Origin: Burkholderia metallica
GTDB taxonomy: Bacteria; Pseudomonadota; Gammaproteobacteria; Burkholderiales; Burkholderiaceae
Reading direction: 5' to 3'
Assembly: GCF_902832845.1 (NCBI RefSeq)
Contig: NZ_CADFDB010000006.1
Span: forward strand, 205,313 to 269,312
DNA: 64,000 nucleotides
The translations under genes and the position numbers were made by a program. Every line of letters begins with the position of its first letter. Position 1 is the stretch's first letter. Of the stretch, positions 8,797 to 17,790 are shown one piece after another. Below the pieces are notes generated by a model, which was not told the DNA's origin, searched no databases, and worked only from the letters and a program-made list of their open reading frames with translations.

Positions 8797-9096
8797 CTAC
8801 ACGAACGCTTCGAGCGACGCGCGCCGCCGCGCGTCGACCATCGACTCGCGCAGCGACACGAGATCGTCGGTCAGCGGATCGCAGATACCCGGCGACCGAT
8901 GCAGTTCGAGGTCGGCCGCGGGCAGCGGCGGCAACCCGTCCGCGTCGTCGAGCACGCGCCAGTTCCCGGGCAGCGTGCAGCGATCGATCATCCGGCAGCG
9001 CACGCCGTACCGCATTCGGGTCGATCGTAGACAAGCCGCTTGCGGGACGAAGGACGCTCGCGCTTGCGCATTGCTCACAATAGTTTGCAGTTCCAC
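8797..9096 (-). pseudogene. Remnant of a LysR-type regulator (C-terminal part)
   Basis: The minus-strand frame carries GLPPLPAADLELHRSPG followed by an amphipathic tail. This is the signature of the last 35-40 residues of LysR substrate-binding domains; the intact LysR protein at 6644 has GLPDLPPLELILARS at the same place. The HTH and most of the effector domain are absent: upstream DNA belongs to the RDD gene on the other strand. I read it as a 3' fragment of a lost regulator. Homology is only convincing from about 8797 to 9010. Confidence 0.55.
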
Positions 9097-9220
9097 GGCA
9101 GGCTGGTCTATATGATCTGCGTGTCACCGCCGTGGCGGTACGGGGAAATGCAATACTGCGGCCACGCGCCGCAACGAGCCCAAATGGCTCGACGAACACA
9201 ACGTATCGGGGGCTACGCCA

Positions 9221-10210
9221 ATGGAGCGCAACGAACACCAAAAATCGCACGGCGCTGCCGGTTTCTGGCGACGAACCGCCGCCTTTTCGATCGATTCGAT
9301 CATTCTCGGACTGATCGGGCTGGCGATCGCGATTCTGTTCTTCGATGCCCTTTCGACGATTGGCGAATGGGGAAGGCTGATCGGCTTCCTGATCGGTTCC
9401 ATTTACTTTGGCCTGCTCGAGGGCCGGAATCGGCACCAGTCGCTCGGCAAGCGGGTGATGCAGATCCGCGTCGCCGATAGCGTAGCCCCTGACGGATCCG
9501 GTCCCGGGTACCTTCGCGCGTGGGCACGGTACGCGCTGATCGCCGTTCCGCTGATACTCGGCGGCATCGCCTTCATCGACCTGCCCGCGCTTCACGAGCC
9601 GGGCATGGAATGGCTCGCCACCGCAAACGGCGCGATCATGTTCTTCTGGGGCATCGCATTGCTGTATCTGCTCGCGTTCAACAGGCCGAGCCGCCAGTCC
9701 GTACAGGATCTGCTCACCGCCAGCAGGGTCGTGCGAGTCGCGGCCCCTGTCGAGGACGCCGCTCCGGTTAGCCGAAAGCACTGGGCAATCCTGGCTGTCC
9801 TTGGCGTGCTTTTGTTCGTCGGCAGTCGTTTTGCGGCAACGCGGCTGATCGATGACAATCGCCTGGCCGATATCCATCAGATCCAGCGTGCGGCATCCAG
9901 CGTTCCGGGCGTGCTCCAGAGCGGCGTCTGGATCGGCAACATGCGTGCGGTCGGCCCAGCGGGCCAGACGGCGAAAACGGTCGCCACCATCACCGTGGTC
10001 ACGAGTACGCCGACGATGCTGAACAAGGCCGGGGCGACCGCTGTTGCTCACGCAGCGCTTTCTGCATCGGCCTGGCTGCGGCAGCAGGATCTCGTCAACG
10101 TGGTCAGTGTCCGCGCAGTCAGTCTTGGCATTGCGACGTGGCGAAACCAGTTTTTCATGGGGCGCTCGCCTGCCGAATGGGCCGCAACTGTCGGCACCGG
10201 GTCGACGTGA
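9221..10210 (+). CDS. RDD family membrane protein
   Basis: 329-residue inner-membrane protein. The first about 165 residues are an RDD domain: FWRRTAAFSIDSIILG carries the Arg and Asp of the family, with hydrophobic segments near 25-45, 50-65, 110-130 and 145-160. A further membrane segment (about 195-215) leads to an external C-terminal region of about 115 residues of unknown fold. Transport of ions or osmolytes has been proposed for some RDD proteins, but nothing here fixes a substrate. GGGGG lies about 9 bases before ATG. Codon use is less GC-biased than in neighbours, possibly a later acquisition. Confidence 0.85.
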   Translation: MERNEHQKSHGAAGFWRRTAAFSIDSIILGLIGLAIAILFFDALSTIGEWGRLIGFLIGSIYFGLLEGRNRHQSLGKRVMQIRVADSVAPDGSGPGYLRAWARYALIAVPLILGGIAFIDLPALHEPGMEWLATANGAIMFFWGIALLYLLAFNRPSRQSVQDLLTASRVVRVAAPVEDAAPVSRKHWAILAVLGVLLFVGSRFAATRLIDDNRLADIHQIQRAASSVPGVLQSGVWIGNMRAVGPAGQTAKTVATITVVTSTPTMLNKAGATAVAHAALSASAWLRQQDLVNVVSVRAVSLGIATWRNQFFMGRSPAEWAATVGTGST

Positions 10211-10434
10211 CGATGCAAGCGTGACCGCCGCTCACCCCATTGAGCCGTGCCCGTCCATCGGACGAAAGCGAAGGGCGCGCAGCGCAAGCAACGATCCCGG
10301 CGCCGGCGCACGCGGCCAGTGATTGCGGCGATTGCAGGCCCATGCGAAGCGCGCATCGGGCGTCGCCACGTCGAATCGCTGCGCCCGTTGAACAAGATGG
10401 AACACACGTCCATACATACACCGGAGCATCCTGA

Positions 10435-10647
10435 ATGAGTGACATTGGCATCGACCTGCCGATCTGGGTCATCCCGATCCTTTACGGCGCCATCTACTGG
10501 CCAGTGACGCTTTTTTTCGGCTCCCTCAGCCTGTATGTCGGCCTGACTCGCCTGCACGGCATCCGTCGTATTGCGTTCATCGTCATCGCGCTCCCGCTAC
10601 TCGCCGTTGCATGCCTCGGGATCTATTACGTCGTCGCAGGAAATTGA
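10435..10647 (+). CDS. Small two-helix membrane protein
   Basis: 70 residues with two hydrophobic stretches (about 10-38 and 46-66) separated by a short basic loop (RLHGIRR). ATG 10435 has GGAG 8 bases upstream. It lies 224 bases after the RDD gene in the same direction and could accompany it. No family recognised. Confidence 0.65.
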   Translation: MSDIGIDLPIWVIPILYGAIYWPVTLFFGSLSLYVGLTRLHGIRRIAFIVIALPLLAVACLGIYYVVAGN

Positions 10648-10894
10648 GCAACGGCGCATTGCCCCGTGACTGCACGCTATCCGCGGATATCCGGGTTCGA
10701 TCGTGTCATCCCGTGTCGTGAAACGCCAGCCACCCCGTCAACCGTGACAGGTCGACAGCCGACGATCCGTCGATACACTGTGTGCCGCCCCATCCGAAGG
10801 AGTGTCACTTGAAGCACTGGCGCCGCACCCGGTCCCCATCCGCCGCCGGCCTCCCAGCCGCGCGCTCCGCCCTCGCCGAACCGGGCAGCCCGCA

Positions 10895-12034
10895 ATGAGC
10901 ACCGGCCCGCGCAACGCGCGGATCGACCTGTTGCGCGGCGTGTCGATCGTGCTCGTCCTGCTGCATCACTTCAACATCCCGTACTCGCTGCGCGACACGT
11001 CGCTCGCGCGCGCAGTCGGCTGGGATGCGGTGCATGCGGTGGCGCGCAACGGCAACTACGGCGTGACGATGTTCTTCGTCATCTCCGGCTACCTGATCAC
11101 GTCGAACGCACGCCGCCGCTGGGGTAGCCTCGGCGCGCTCGACGTGCGCGCGTTCTACGTGTCGCGCATCGCGCGGATCGTGCCGTGCCTGCTTCTGCTG
11201 CTCGCGCTCGTCAACGGTCTCGCGGCGGCCGGCGTACCGATCTTCACGAATCATGCGCCGCAGGGCATCGCCGTGTCGTTCTGGCTCGTGAATCTTGCGT
11301 CCCTCACATTCTGGATGAACGTGCTGATCGGTGCGTACGGTTGGGTCAACTACGCGCTCGGCGTGCTGTGGTCGCTGTCGGTCGAAGAGGTGTTCTACCT
11401 GTCGTTTCCGCTGCTGTGCATCGCGCTGCGCCGCGACACGCGGCTGGTCGCGTTCTGGCTGCTGATCGCCGCAATCGGCCCCGTGTACCGCTTCACGCAC
11501 ACCGGCGACGAAGGCGGGTTCCTCTATGCGTACTTCGCGTGCCTCGACGGCATCGCGATCGGCTGCTGCACCGCACTGCTCGCCGAACGCGCGCGCTGGC
11601 AGGTGTTCGCGGCCACGCCGGTGCAATGGCTCACGGGAATCGCGATGGCCGGGCTCTATCTCGCGTGGCCGATCGCGCAAAGCCATGTGCCCGGCGTCAC
11701 CGCGATGGCCCTCGGCACCGCCGTGCTGCTGATCGGCGCGCATGCCGAACGCGAACCCGCGCACGGCCGCGCACTCGCGCCGCTGCGCTGGAGCGGCCGG
11801 CTCAGCTACGAACTGTACCTGTTCCACCTGATCGTGCTCGGCGCGCTGCGCACGTTCTGGCCGCCGTCGGCCATGCAGGGCGACACGAAGCTGCTGTTGC
11901 TGATCGCGTATCTGGCGTTGTCGGCCATCCTGAGCGCAGTTATTGCGCGCGGCTATGCGACGCCGCTCGACCGCTTCATCAAGCGGCTCGCATCGCGGCC
12001 TGCTGCTCGCGTAGCGGACAGCGCACGCGTGTAG
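10895..12034 (+). CDS. Acyltransferase 3 family membrane protein
   Basis: Integral-membrane O-acyltransferase of the AT3/OafA type, about 379 residues from ATG 10895. It begins directly with RIDLLRGVSIVLVLLHHF (the conserved Arg and His of the family), then FFVISGYLI, SRIARIVP, and SLSVEEVFYLSFPLL, with about ten hydrophobic segments overall. These enzymes acylate sugars or lipids at the cell envelope; the substrate here is unknown. An upstream in-frame GTG at 10802 has AAGGA next to it but would add an Arg/Pro-rich leader unlike the family, so the ATG is preferred. Confidence 0.88.
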   Translation: MSTGPRNARIDLLRGVSIVLVLLHHFNIPYSLRDTSLARAVGWDAVHAVARNGNYGVTMFFVISGYLITSNARRRWGSLGALDVRAFYVSRIARIVPCLLLLLALVNGLAAAGVPIFTNHAPQGIAVSFWLVNLASLTFWMNVLIGAYGWVNYALGVLWSLSVEEVFYLSFPLLCIALRRDTRLVAFWLLIAAIGPVYRFTHTGDEGGFLYAYFACLDGIAIGCCTALLAERARWQVFAATPVQWLTGIAMAGLYLAWPIAQSHVPGVTAMALGTAVLLIGAHAEREPAHGRALAPLRWSGRLSYELYLFHLIVLGALRTFWPPSAMQGDTKLLLLIAYLALSAILSAVIARGYATPLDRFIKRLASRPAARVADSARV

Positions 12035-12173
12035 CACGCCATCCGGATTCGATTCATGTTGCCGGTGCACCTTGCCGTTGATGCTTTCGAAATGAAAGGC
12101 GACGGCGGGAACCCGGTGTGACGGCAACGTGAATGGAAACCGGAAGGATCGGTATGAAAAATGAAAGCGCACG

Positions 12174-12200
12174 GCGAGGCGCCGCGTCCGGTCGCCTCGC
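12174..12200 (-). terminator. Possible terminator after the methyltransferase gene
   Basis: Inverted repeat of 8 bp (12174-12181 with 12193-12200), 11-base loop. On the minus strand it is followed by a T-rich stretch (around 12150-12165). It lies just downstream of the methyltransferase stop. Confidence 0.4.
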
Positions 12201-12211
12201 GCGCGGCCGGG

Positions 12212-12802
12212 TCAACCGGCCTGTTCGGCGGCGGCGCGGCGCACGGTCACGATGCGCGCGGGCGGAATGTTTGCCCACACGATCCGGCTGCCGCAGCCGA
12301 CCAATGCCGAATCGCGCAGCGGATGACGGCCGGGCGGCCGCAGGTCGTATGTGAACTGGATCATCACGCCGTCGGCCGACAGTACGCGACGGCACTGGCC
12401 GACGATCGCCGTCACGTCTTCGCGCGGCAGCGTGCGCAGCGGCAGACACGACACGATCGCGTCGACGCGCGCATCGGGCGGCAACAGCCGTTCGAGCTGC
12501 CGCGCGTCACCCCGCACGATCGAGATGCCCGGAAAACGTCGCCGCAGATGCTGGACGAACGCCGGCGAACGCTCGACCACGACGAGCCGCTGCGGCGCGA
12601 CGCCGCGTGCAAGCAGCGCAGCGGTGATCGCGCCGGTGCCGCCGCCGAGCTCGACGACCAGCCCGTCGCCGTCCGGCACCGCATCGGCCATCTCGCGCGC
12701 CAGTTGCCGCGAACTCGGGCACAACGCACCCACCGCGGCCGGACGGCCGACCCACTCGCGCACGAACAGCGCCGACACACGCCACGCGTTCGGCCACATC
12801 AT
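12212..12802 (-). CDS. SAM-dependent methyltransferase, phospholipid N-methyltransferase-like
   Basis: 196 residues from ATG 12802 (GGGG at good spacing; the TTG two codons upstream is less likely). The class I SAM-binding motif VVELGGGTGAITAALL sits near residue 50, followed by the acidic VVVERSPAF and RGDARQL. The N-terminal part (PAAVGALCPSSRQLAREMA) matches the PmtA-like group that methylates phosphatidylethanolamine or acts on related lipids. It is monocistronic and converges on the acyltransferase gene. A possible two-component operator lies 156 bases upstream (12958-12974). Lipid substrate is inference. Confidence 0.8.
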   Translation of the reverse strand: MMWPNAWRVSALFVREWVGRPAAVGALCPSSRQLAREMADAVPDGDGLVVELGGGTGAITAALLARGVAPQRLVVVERSPAFVQHLRRRFPGISIVRGDARQLERLLPPDARVDAIVSCLPLRTLPREDVTAIVGQCRRVLSADGVMIQFTYDLRPPGRHPLRDSALVGCGSRIVWANIPPARIVTVRRAAAEQAG

Positions 12803-12957
12803 CGGCAACCCCTGAACGGTCGCGCCGCTGGCCTCGACGTGCCGACGGCTGCGTGGAACAGGGCTATCGCGACACGGGGCTTGGGCATGCGCATCCTCCT
12901 GGACGAATCGGACCGCCGCGGGAAGCGCGACGACCCATCGATTCTAGGAAATGCAAA

Positions 12958-12974
12958 CTTAAGACGACGTGAAG
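12958..12974 (-). promoter_or_regulatory. PmrA/QseB-like paired hexamer
   Basis: Read on the minus strand: CTTCAC, five bases, CTTAAG. OmpR-family regulators such as PmrA and QseB bind two direct hexamers close to CTTAAG spaced by five bases. One half here is perfect and one is two bases off. It lies 156 bases upstream of the methyltransferase start. Motif seen, function inferred. Confidence 0.35.
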
Positions 12975-13213
12975 ATTGTCCCTGATTCCGCCGACCAATT
13001 CGTGCCAGATCGGCGACCGATGCGCGGCTGAACGTGCGCGGGATAGCGCTCGCCGGCGATCCCGACCTCGACGCGTCAAACCGGATGGCCAATAGCGTGC
13101 CTCCGTCGGAAGCGTCGCCGGCGCGAATCCCGATTGCCGGCTTCCTGGGCTGTTCAATTCATCCTGCGACTACGAACGCCCCCGGCACGCATCATCGATG
13201 CGGTACGCCGCGC

Positions 13214-13240
13214 GCGCCGCCGAAGCGTCGCACGCGGCGC
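13214..13240 (-). terminator. Weak hairpin downstream of poxB
   Basis: 7-bp inverted repeat (13214-13220 with 13234-13240) with a 13-base loop, 6 bases after the poxB stop; no U-tract. Confidence 0.3.
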
Positions 13241-13245
13241 ACACA

Positions 13246-14967
13246 TCACCGCAGATTGGTTCTGGCCAGTTCGACGATCTCGTCGCCGCGCCCGCTGAGG
13301 ATCGCGCGCAGCATGAACAGGCTAAATCCCTTCGCATGCGCGAGTTCGATCTTCGGCGGCATCGCCAGCTCGTACTTCGACGTGACGACGTCGACGACCG
13401 CCGGCCCGTCATGCGCGAACGCGAGGCGCAGCGCTTCCTCGACGTTCTCCGAATGCTCGACGCGCACGCTGAAGATGCCCGCGCCCTTCGCGATCGCCGC
13501 GAAATCGGTCGGGCTCAAATCGACGTTCGTGTCGAGATAGCCGGCGGCCTTCAGCTCCATCGACACGAAACCGAGCAGGCTGTTGTTGTACACGACGATC
13601 TTGACCGGCAGCTTGAGCTGGCGCGCGGTGAGCAGATCGCCGAGCAGCATCGACAGCCCGCCGTCGCCCGACAGCGACACGACTTGCCGCCCCGGATGCG
13701 CGCCCTGCGCGCCGAGCGCCTGCGGCATCGCGTTCGCCATCGAGCCGTGGTTGAACGAACCGTGCAGTTGCCGCTTGCCGTTCATCGTCAGATAACGCGC
13801 GGCCCACAGCGTCGGCGTGCCGACATCGGCCGTGAAGATCGCGTCGTCCGCCGCGACTTCGTCGACGATCTTTGTCAGGTATTGCGGATGGATCGCGCGG
13901 CCCGGCGGCTCGGCCACCGCGAGATCGTCGAGCCCCTTGCGGGCGGCCGCGTAATGCTTCAACGCGTTTTCCAGGAAGCGCCGCTGGGTCTTGCGCGTGA
14001 GGCGCGGCAGCAGCGCCGCGACCGTTTCCTTCACGGTGCCGACGAGGCCGAGTGCAAGCGGGGCGCGATGGCCGAGCTGCGAGCCCTTCCAGTCGATCTG
14101 CGCGATCTTCGCGTGGGCCGGATAGAACGGCCGGTACGGGAAATCGGTGCCGAGCATCAGCAGCGTGTCGCACGATTCCATCGCGTGATAGCCGGAGCTG
14201 AAGCCGATCAGCCCGGTCATCCCGACGTCGAACGGGTTGTCCCATTCGACGAACTGCTTGCCGCGCAGCGCATGCACGACGGGCGCGCCGAGCGTGTCGG
14301 CGAGCGCGACCACTTCGTCGTGCGCGCCTTGCGTGCCGCTGCCGCACAGCAGCGTGACCGCCTCCGACGCATTGAGCAGCGCCGCGAGCCGGTCGAGATC
14401 GGCGTCGGCCGGCAGGATCGACGGCGGCGCCGCTTCGCTCCACGCGGGCGCCTCGTCCGGGCCGTCGCCGAGTGCAATGTCGCCCGGCAGCACGATCACC
14501 GCGACGCCGCGTTCGTCGATCGCGGTGCGCATCGCGCGCGCGAGCACGCGCGGAAACTGCGACGCGTTGGTCACCAGCTCCGCGAAATGGCTGCACTCGC
14601 GGAACAGTTCCTGCGGGTGGGTTTCCTGAAAGTAGCCGAGGCCGATCTCGGTCGACGGAATGTGCGCGGCGATCGCGAGCACCGGCTGGTGATTGCGGTG
14701 GCAGTCGTACAGCCCGTTGATCAGGTGCAGGTTGCCGGGGCCGCAACTGCCCGCGCACACCGCGAGCCGGCCGGTCGACGCGGCATCCGCGCCAGCCGCG
14801 AACGCGGCGCTTTCCTCGTGCCGCGTATGCATCCAGCGGATCGAACCGATCTGGCTCAGGCTGAACGACAGCCCGTTCAGGCTGTCGCCCGTCACGCCCC
14901 AGATGCGTTCGACGCCCGCTGCGGCGAGCGTCTTCGCCAGGTATTCCGCCATCGTCTGTTTAGCCAT
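13246..14967 (-). CDS. poxB: Pyruvate dehydrogenase (quinone) / pyruvate oxidase
   Basis: Thiamine-diphosphate and FAD enzyme that decarboxylates pyruvate to acetate and passes electrons to the quinone pool at the inner membrane. It has 573 residues, essentially the length of E. coli PoxB (572). Domain order: N-terminal Pyr domain with [11 protein letters not shown], central FAD-type domain, C-terminal PP domain with the ThDP-binding [15 protein letters not shown]...NN. The last about 25 residues form the amphipathic helix region used for lipid activation. GAGGA precedes ATG 14967. It is a single-gene unit. Other ThDP enzymes (acetolactate synthase) are less likely given the PoxB-like C-terminus. 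Confidence 0.93.
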   Translation of the reverse strand: MAKQTMAEYLAKTLAAAGVERIWGVTGDSLNGLSFSLSQIGSIRWMHTRHEESAAFAAGADAASTGRLAVCAGSCGPGNLHLINGLYDCHRNHQPVLAIAAHIPSTEIGLGYFQETHPQELFRECSHFAELVTNASQFPRVLARAMRTAIDERGVAVIVLPGDIALGDGPDEAPAWSEAAPPSILPADADLDRLAALLNASEAVTLLCGSGTQGAHDEVVALADTLGAPVVHALRGKQFVEWDNPFDVGMTGLIGFSSGYHAMESCDTLLMLGTDFPYRPFYPAHAKIAQIDWKGSQLGHRAPLALGLVGTVKETVAALLPRLTRKTQRRFLENALKHYAAARKGLDDLAVAEPPGRAIHPQYLTKIVDEVAADDAIFTADVGTPTLWAARYLTMNGKRQLHGSFNHGSMANAMPQALGAQGAHPGRQVVSLSGDGGLSMLLGDLLTARQLKLPVKIVVYNNSLLGFVSMELKAAGYLDTNVDLSPTDFAAIAKGAGIFSVRVEHSENVEEALRLAFAHDGPAVVDVVTSKYELAMPPKIELAHAKGFSLFMLRAILSGRGDEIVELARTNLR

Positions 14968-15222
14968 GCTGTCCTCGCTCGTTGATGGGTCGTCACACGA
15001 ATGAACCGGCTGCGGCGGCCTGCCAGCGCCGTCGACGGGACGAGCATACGCGATCGGTTCAACTCGCGTCGTGAACGTGCGGCACGCCGATGCGGATTTC
15101 GTTCGGTCCCTTTCGGCGGCGTCGAACGACGGTCGGGAGGTCGTCGGCGAGCGAAGCGGACGAAGCGAATGGACAGCGAACGGGGCGCGCGCCGACGCGG
15201 CGCGCGTTCGCGGCGCTCGCGC

Positions 15223-15723
15223 CTACAGCGGCAACGCATGCGTCGACAGAATCTCCTTCAACACCATGAACGAACGCACCTGCCGCACGCCCGGCAGATA
15301 CAGCAACTGTTCCGCGTGCAGCCGGTTGAAGCTGTCGTTGTCGCGCGTGCGCACCAGCATGAAATAGTCGAACTCGCCGGTCACGACGTGGCACTCGACG
15401 CACCCCGACACCTTCTGCGCGGCCTTCTCGAATGCCGCGAACGCTTCCGGCGTCGAGCGGTCGAGCACGAAGCCGATCACGACCAGCATCCCCGCGCCGA
15501 GCGGCTTCGGGTCGAGCAGCGCGACGATGCCGCGGATCAGCCCCATCTCCTTGAGCCGCTCGACGCGCCGCAGGCACGCCGGCGGGCTCAGCTTCACCTT
15601 CGCGGCGAGGCTCACGTTGGAGATCGACGCGTCCTGCTGCAGCTGCCGCAGGATCGCGCGGTCGATGCGGTCGAGCGGCGCCGCGACGTTGGCCGCCGCG
15701 GTGGGGTTTCGTTCTAATTTCAT
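15223..15723 (-). CDS. acdR: Lrp/AsnC-family regulator of ACC deaminase
   Basis: 166-residue Lrp-type regulator from ATG 15723, which has GGAG 9 bases upstream; ATG 15738 is an alternative. The HTH is LDRIDRAILRQLQQDASISN...SPPACLRRVERL; the C-terminal RAM domain contains VECHVVTGEFDYFMLVRT. It is divergent from acdS across 200 bases, the arrangement known for AcdR in Proteobacteria, where AcdR activates acdS on ACC and is counteracted by leucine. An Lrp protein with this context is very likely AcdR. Confidence 0.9.
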   Translation of the reverse strand: MKLERNPTAAANVAAPLDRIDRAILRQLQQDASISNVSLAAKVKLSPPACLRRVERLKEMGLIRGIVALLDPKPLGAGMLVVIGFVLDRSTPEAFAAFEKAAQKVSGCVECHVVTGEFDYFMLVRTRDNDSFNRLHAEQLLYLPGVRQVRSFMVLKEILSTHALPL

Positions 15724-15923
15724 TGCGCCATGCTCCATTCTGACGAATCGAAATTGTTCAAAAGGTATTCATATCGTCGATAACGTAGGTTGGTACGACT
15801 TATTTCGCAAGCTCATTTCCCGCCTTCGTGCCTATCATTTTTCCACCGGGATGCCGCCGAAGGCCGCATCCGAACGACGCCCGCCGTTTCCTCACTCATC
15901 CACCCGCCATCCGGAGCCTGTCG
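15724..15923. promoter_or_regulatory. acdR/acdS divergent promoter region
   Basis: 200 bases between the two start codons, noticeably AT-richer at 15760-15800. It must hold both promoters and the AcdR (Lrp-type) sites, which are degenerate and cannot be placed with confidence by eye. Confidence 0.5.
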
Positions 15924-16940
15924 ATGAACCTGCAACGTTTCCCCCGCTATCCGCTGACCTTCGGCCCGACCCCGATCCAGCCGCTCAAACGCCTGAGCGC
16001 GCATCTCGGCGGCAAGGTCGAGCTGTATGCGAAGCGCGAGGACTGCAACAGCGGCCTCGCGTTCGGCGGCAACAAGACGCGCAAGCTCGAATACCTCATC
16101 CCCGATGCGCTCGCGCAGGGTGCGGACACGCTCGTGTCGATCGGCGGCGTCCAGTCGAACCAGACGCGTCAGGTCGCGGCCGTCGCTGCGCATCTCGGGA
16201 TGAAGTGCGTGCTCGTGCAGGAGCACTGGGTCAACTACGAAGATCCCGTGTACGACCGCGTCGGCAACATCCAGCTGTCGCGGATGATGGGCGCGGACGT
16301 GCGGCTCGTGTCCGACGGCTTCGACATCGGCATCCGCCGTAGTTGGGAAGAAGCGATGGAGAGCGTGCGGCAGGCGGGCGGCAAGCCGTATCCGATTCCG
16401 GCCGGCTGCTCCGAGCATCCGCTTGGCGGGCTCGGCTTCGTCGGCTTCGCCGAGGAAGTGCGGCAGCAGGAAGCCGAGCTCGGTTTCAAGTTCGACTACA
16501 TCGTCGTGTGCTCGGTCACGGGCAGCACGCAGGCGGGCATGGTCGTCGGCTTCGCGGCCGACGGCCGCGCGGATCGCGTGATCGGGATCGACGCGTCGGC
16601 CACGCCCGACAAAACACATGCACAGATCACGCGCATTGCGCGGCATACGGCTGAAATCGTCGAGCTCGGGCGTCGCATCGACGAGCAGGACGTCGTGCTC
16701 GACACGCGCTACGCGGGCCCCGAATACGGGCTGCCGAACGACGGCACGCTCGAGGCGATTCGGTTATGCGCGCGGCTCGAAGGCGTGCTGACTGATCCCG
16801 TCTATGAAGGGAAATCGATGCACGGGATGATCGACAAGGTGCGACGCGGGGAATTCGAGCCGGGCTCGAAGGTGCTGTATGCACACCTCGGCGGCGTGCC
16901 GGCGTTGAGCGCGTATGCGGAGATTTTCCGACAGGGGTGA
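15924..16940 (+). CDS. acdS: 1-aminocyclopropane-1-carboxylate (ACC) deaminase
   Basis: PLP enzyme that cleaves the plant ethylene precursor ACC to 2-oxobutyrate and ammonia; in plant-associated bacteria it lowers host ethylene. It has 338 residues, exactly the family length. The PLP lysine is Lys51 ([10 protein letters not shown]). The two residues that separate true ACC deaminases from D-cysteine desulfhydrases are both the deaminase type: Glu295 ([11 protein letters not shown]) and Leu322 ([10 protein letters not shown]). CGGAG precedes ATG 15924. It is divergent from acdR. Confidence 0.97.
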   Translation: MNLQRFPRYPLTFGPTPIQPLKRLSAHLGGKVELYAKREDCNSGLAFGGNKTRKLEYLIPDALAQGADTLVSIGGVQSNQTRQVAAVAAHLGMKCVLVQEHWVNYEDPVYDRVGNIQLSRMMGADVRLVSDGFDIGIRRSWEEAMESVRQAGGKPYPIPAGCSEHPLGGLGFVGFAEEVRQQEAELGFKFDYIVVCSVTGSTQAGMVVGFAADGRADRVIGIDASATPDKTHAQITRIARHTAEIVELGRRIDEQDVVLDTRYAGPEYGLPNDGTLEAIRLCARLEGVLTDPVYEGKSMHGMIDKVRRGEFEPGSKVLYAHLGGVPALSAYAEIFRQG

Positions 16941-16982
16941 GGCGGGCCGGGCGGAGGTGCGGCGCACCTGCGTCACGCCTCA
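16938..16982. terminator. Nested hairpins between convergent acdS and the lyase gene
   Basis: Outer stem of 7 bp (16938-16944 with 16976-16982) enclosing an inner perfect 6-bp stem (16955-16960 with 16964-16969). It overlaps the acdS stop and lies between two converging genes, so a bidirectional terminator is likely. Confidence 0.5.
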
Positions 16983-17019
16983 GTCGAACCGGCACGGCAT
17001 CCGCCAGGTTCAGCCCCGC

Positions 17020-17790
17020 TCATCGGGCCGTCTCGCGCAGTACCTTCATCTCGATGTCGCCGTAATACATCGTTCGCTCGATCACATCGGACGGGCGGGT
17101 CTTCCACCACCATTTGTAGAGGCCGAGCTTGAAGTAAGCGTCACGATCGTCCGGATACGCGTTCGGTACGCCCGTAACATGCACGACGCGTTCGCCGTTG
17201 CGGAAAACATCGGTCAGCGCGTCGACGCCTTGATCGTCCGGTCGATACCGCAGCACCCACCAGACCGGCTTCCCGCGATCCGCCGACGGGTCGCCGAACA
17301 CAATGGACTGGCTCGGCATACCCGGCGCGCCGCGCACATCGACTTCGTACTTCCCGTTATTCAGCAGCAACGCAAACGGCGGTGACCCGTCGCTGCCGCC
17401 CTGATGCAACTGCGCGATGAGTTCCGGCTGTCTGGAATCGAACCGGTAGTCGGCGGGAATGACCGTCGACCAGCGCACCTCGTAGTCGCGACCGTTGACG
17501 AAGCGAAACACCGGGGAGAAGCTGATCTCGGAACGTGGCGTGCCGCTCGCCACGCTGCTGAAATCCTGCGAGCGGTTCATCGTCACCCTCAACAGCGTGC
17601 CGTGAATACCGGAAATTTCGGCGGTGGTGATGTTCTGCATCACCGGCTCCTGCAAACGAAGCCGCGAATCGATGCCGCGCGCCCAGTCCGACCGATAAAG
17701 GCGCGCATCGTCATGCTTGCCGCCTTCCGGGCCCGCGTGGCAAACCGATGCGACGAGCACGCATGCGGCAACGACGAATCTACCGCGCAT
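17020..17790 (-). CDS. Exported polysaccharide lyase-like protein (heparin-lyase-I fold family)
   Basis: 256 residues from ATG 17790, preceded by AAGGGGAG. It has a signal peptide (MRGRFVVAACVLVASVCHA). The body matches the Polysacc_lyase (heparin lyase I type) family: TPRSEISFSPVFRF, VRWSTVIPADYRFD, AQLHQG, and the C-terminal YFKLGLYKWWWKTR typical of the jelly-roll fold. As last gene of the polysaccharide operon, overlapping the WecG gene by 11 bases, it probably trims or releases the polymer in the periplasm, since the operon is predicted to make uronic-acid-containing chains, which lyases cleave. Substrate inferred. Confidence 0.8.
   Translation of the reverse strand: MRGRFVVAACVLVASVCHAGPEGGKHDDARLYRSDWARGIDSRLRLQEPVMQNITTAEISGIHGTLLRVTMNRSQDFSSVASGTPRSEISFSPVFRFVNGRDYEVRWSTVIPADYRFDSRQPELIAQLHQGGSDGSPPFALLLNNGKYEVDVRGAPGMPSQSIVFGDPSADRGKPVWWVLRYRPDDQGVDALTDVFRNGERVVHVTGVPNAYPDDRDAYFKLGLYKWWWKTRPSDVIERTMYYGDIEMKVLRETAR

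Larger units (their letters stand above)
12803..13245. other. Intergenic region upstream of the methyltransferase and downstream of poxB
   Basis: About 440 bases. No open frame here has a ribosome site or recognisable protein. It contains the methyltransferase promoter area (AT-richer at 12940-12980, with a paired hexamer motif) and a hairpin near the poxB stop. Nothing else supported. Confidence 0.5.

Noticed and set aside
12799-13157. Small minus-strand frames upstream of the methyltransferase
   Set aside because: Arg/Ser-rich, overlapping one another in different frames, no ribosome site.
13198-14985. 595-residue plus-strand open frame
   Set aside because: Exact antisense of poxB, whose protein is unmistakable.
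15924-16940. D-cysteine desulfhydrase instead of ACC deaminase
   Set aside because: Glu295 and Leu322 are both of the ACC deaminase type and acdR is adjacent.
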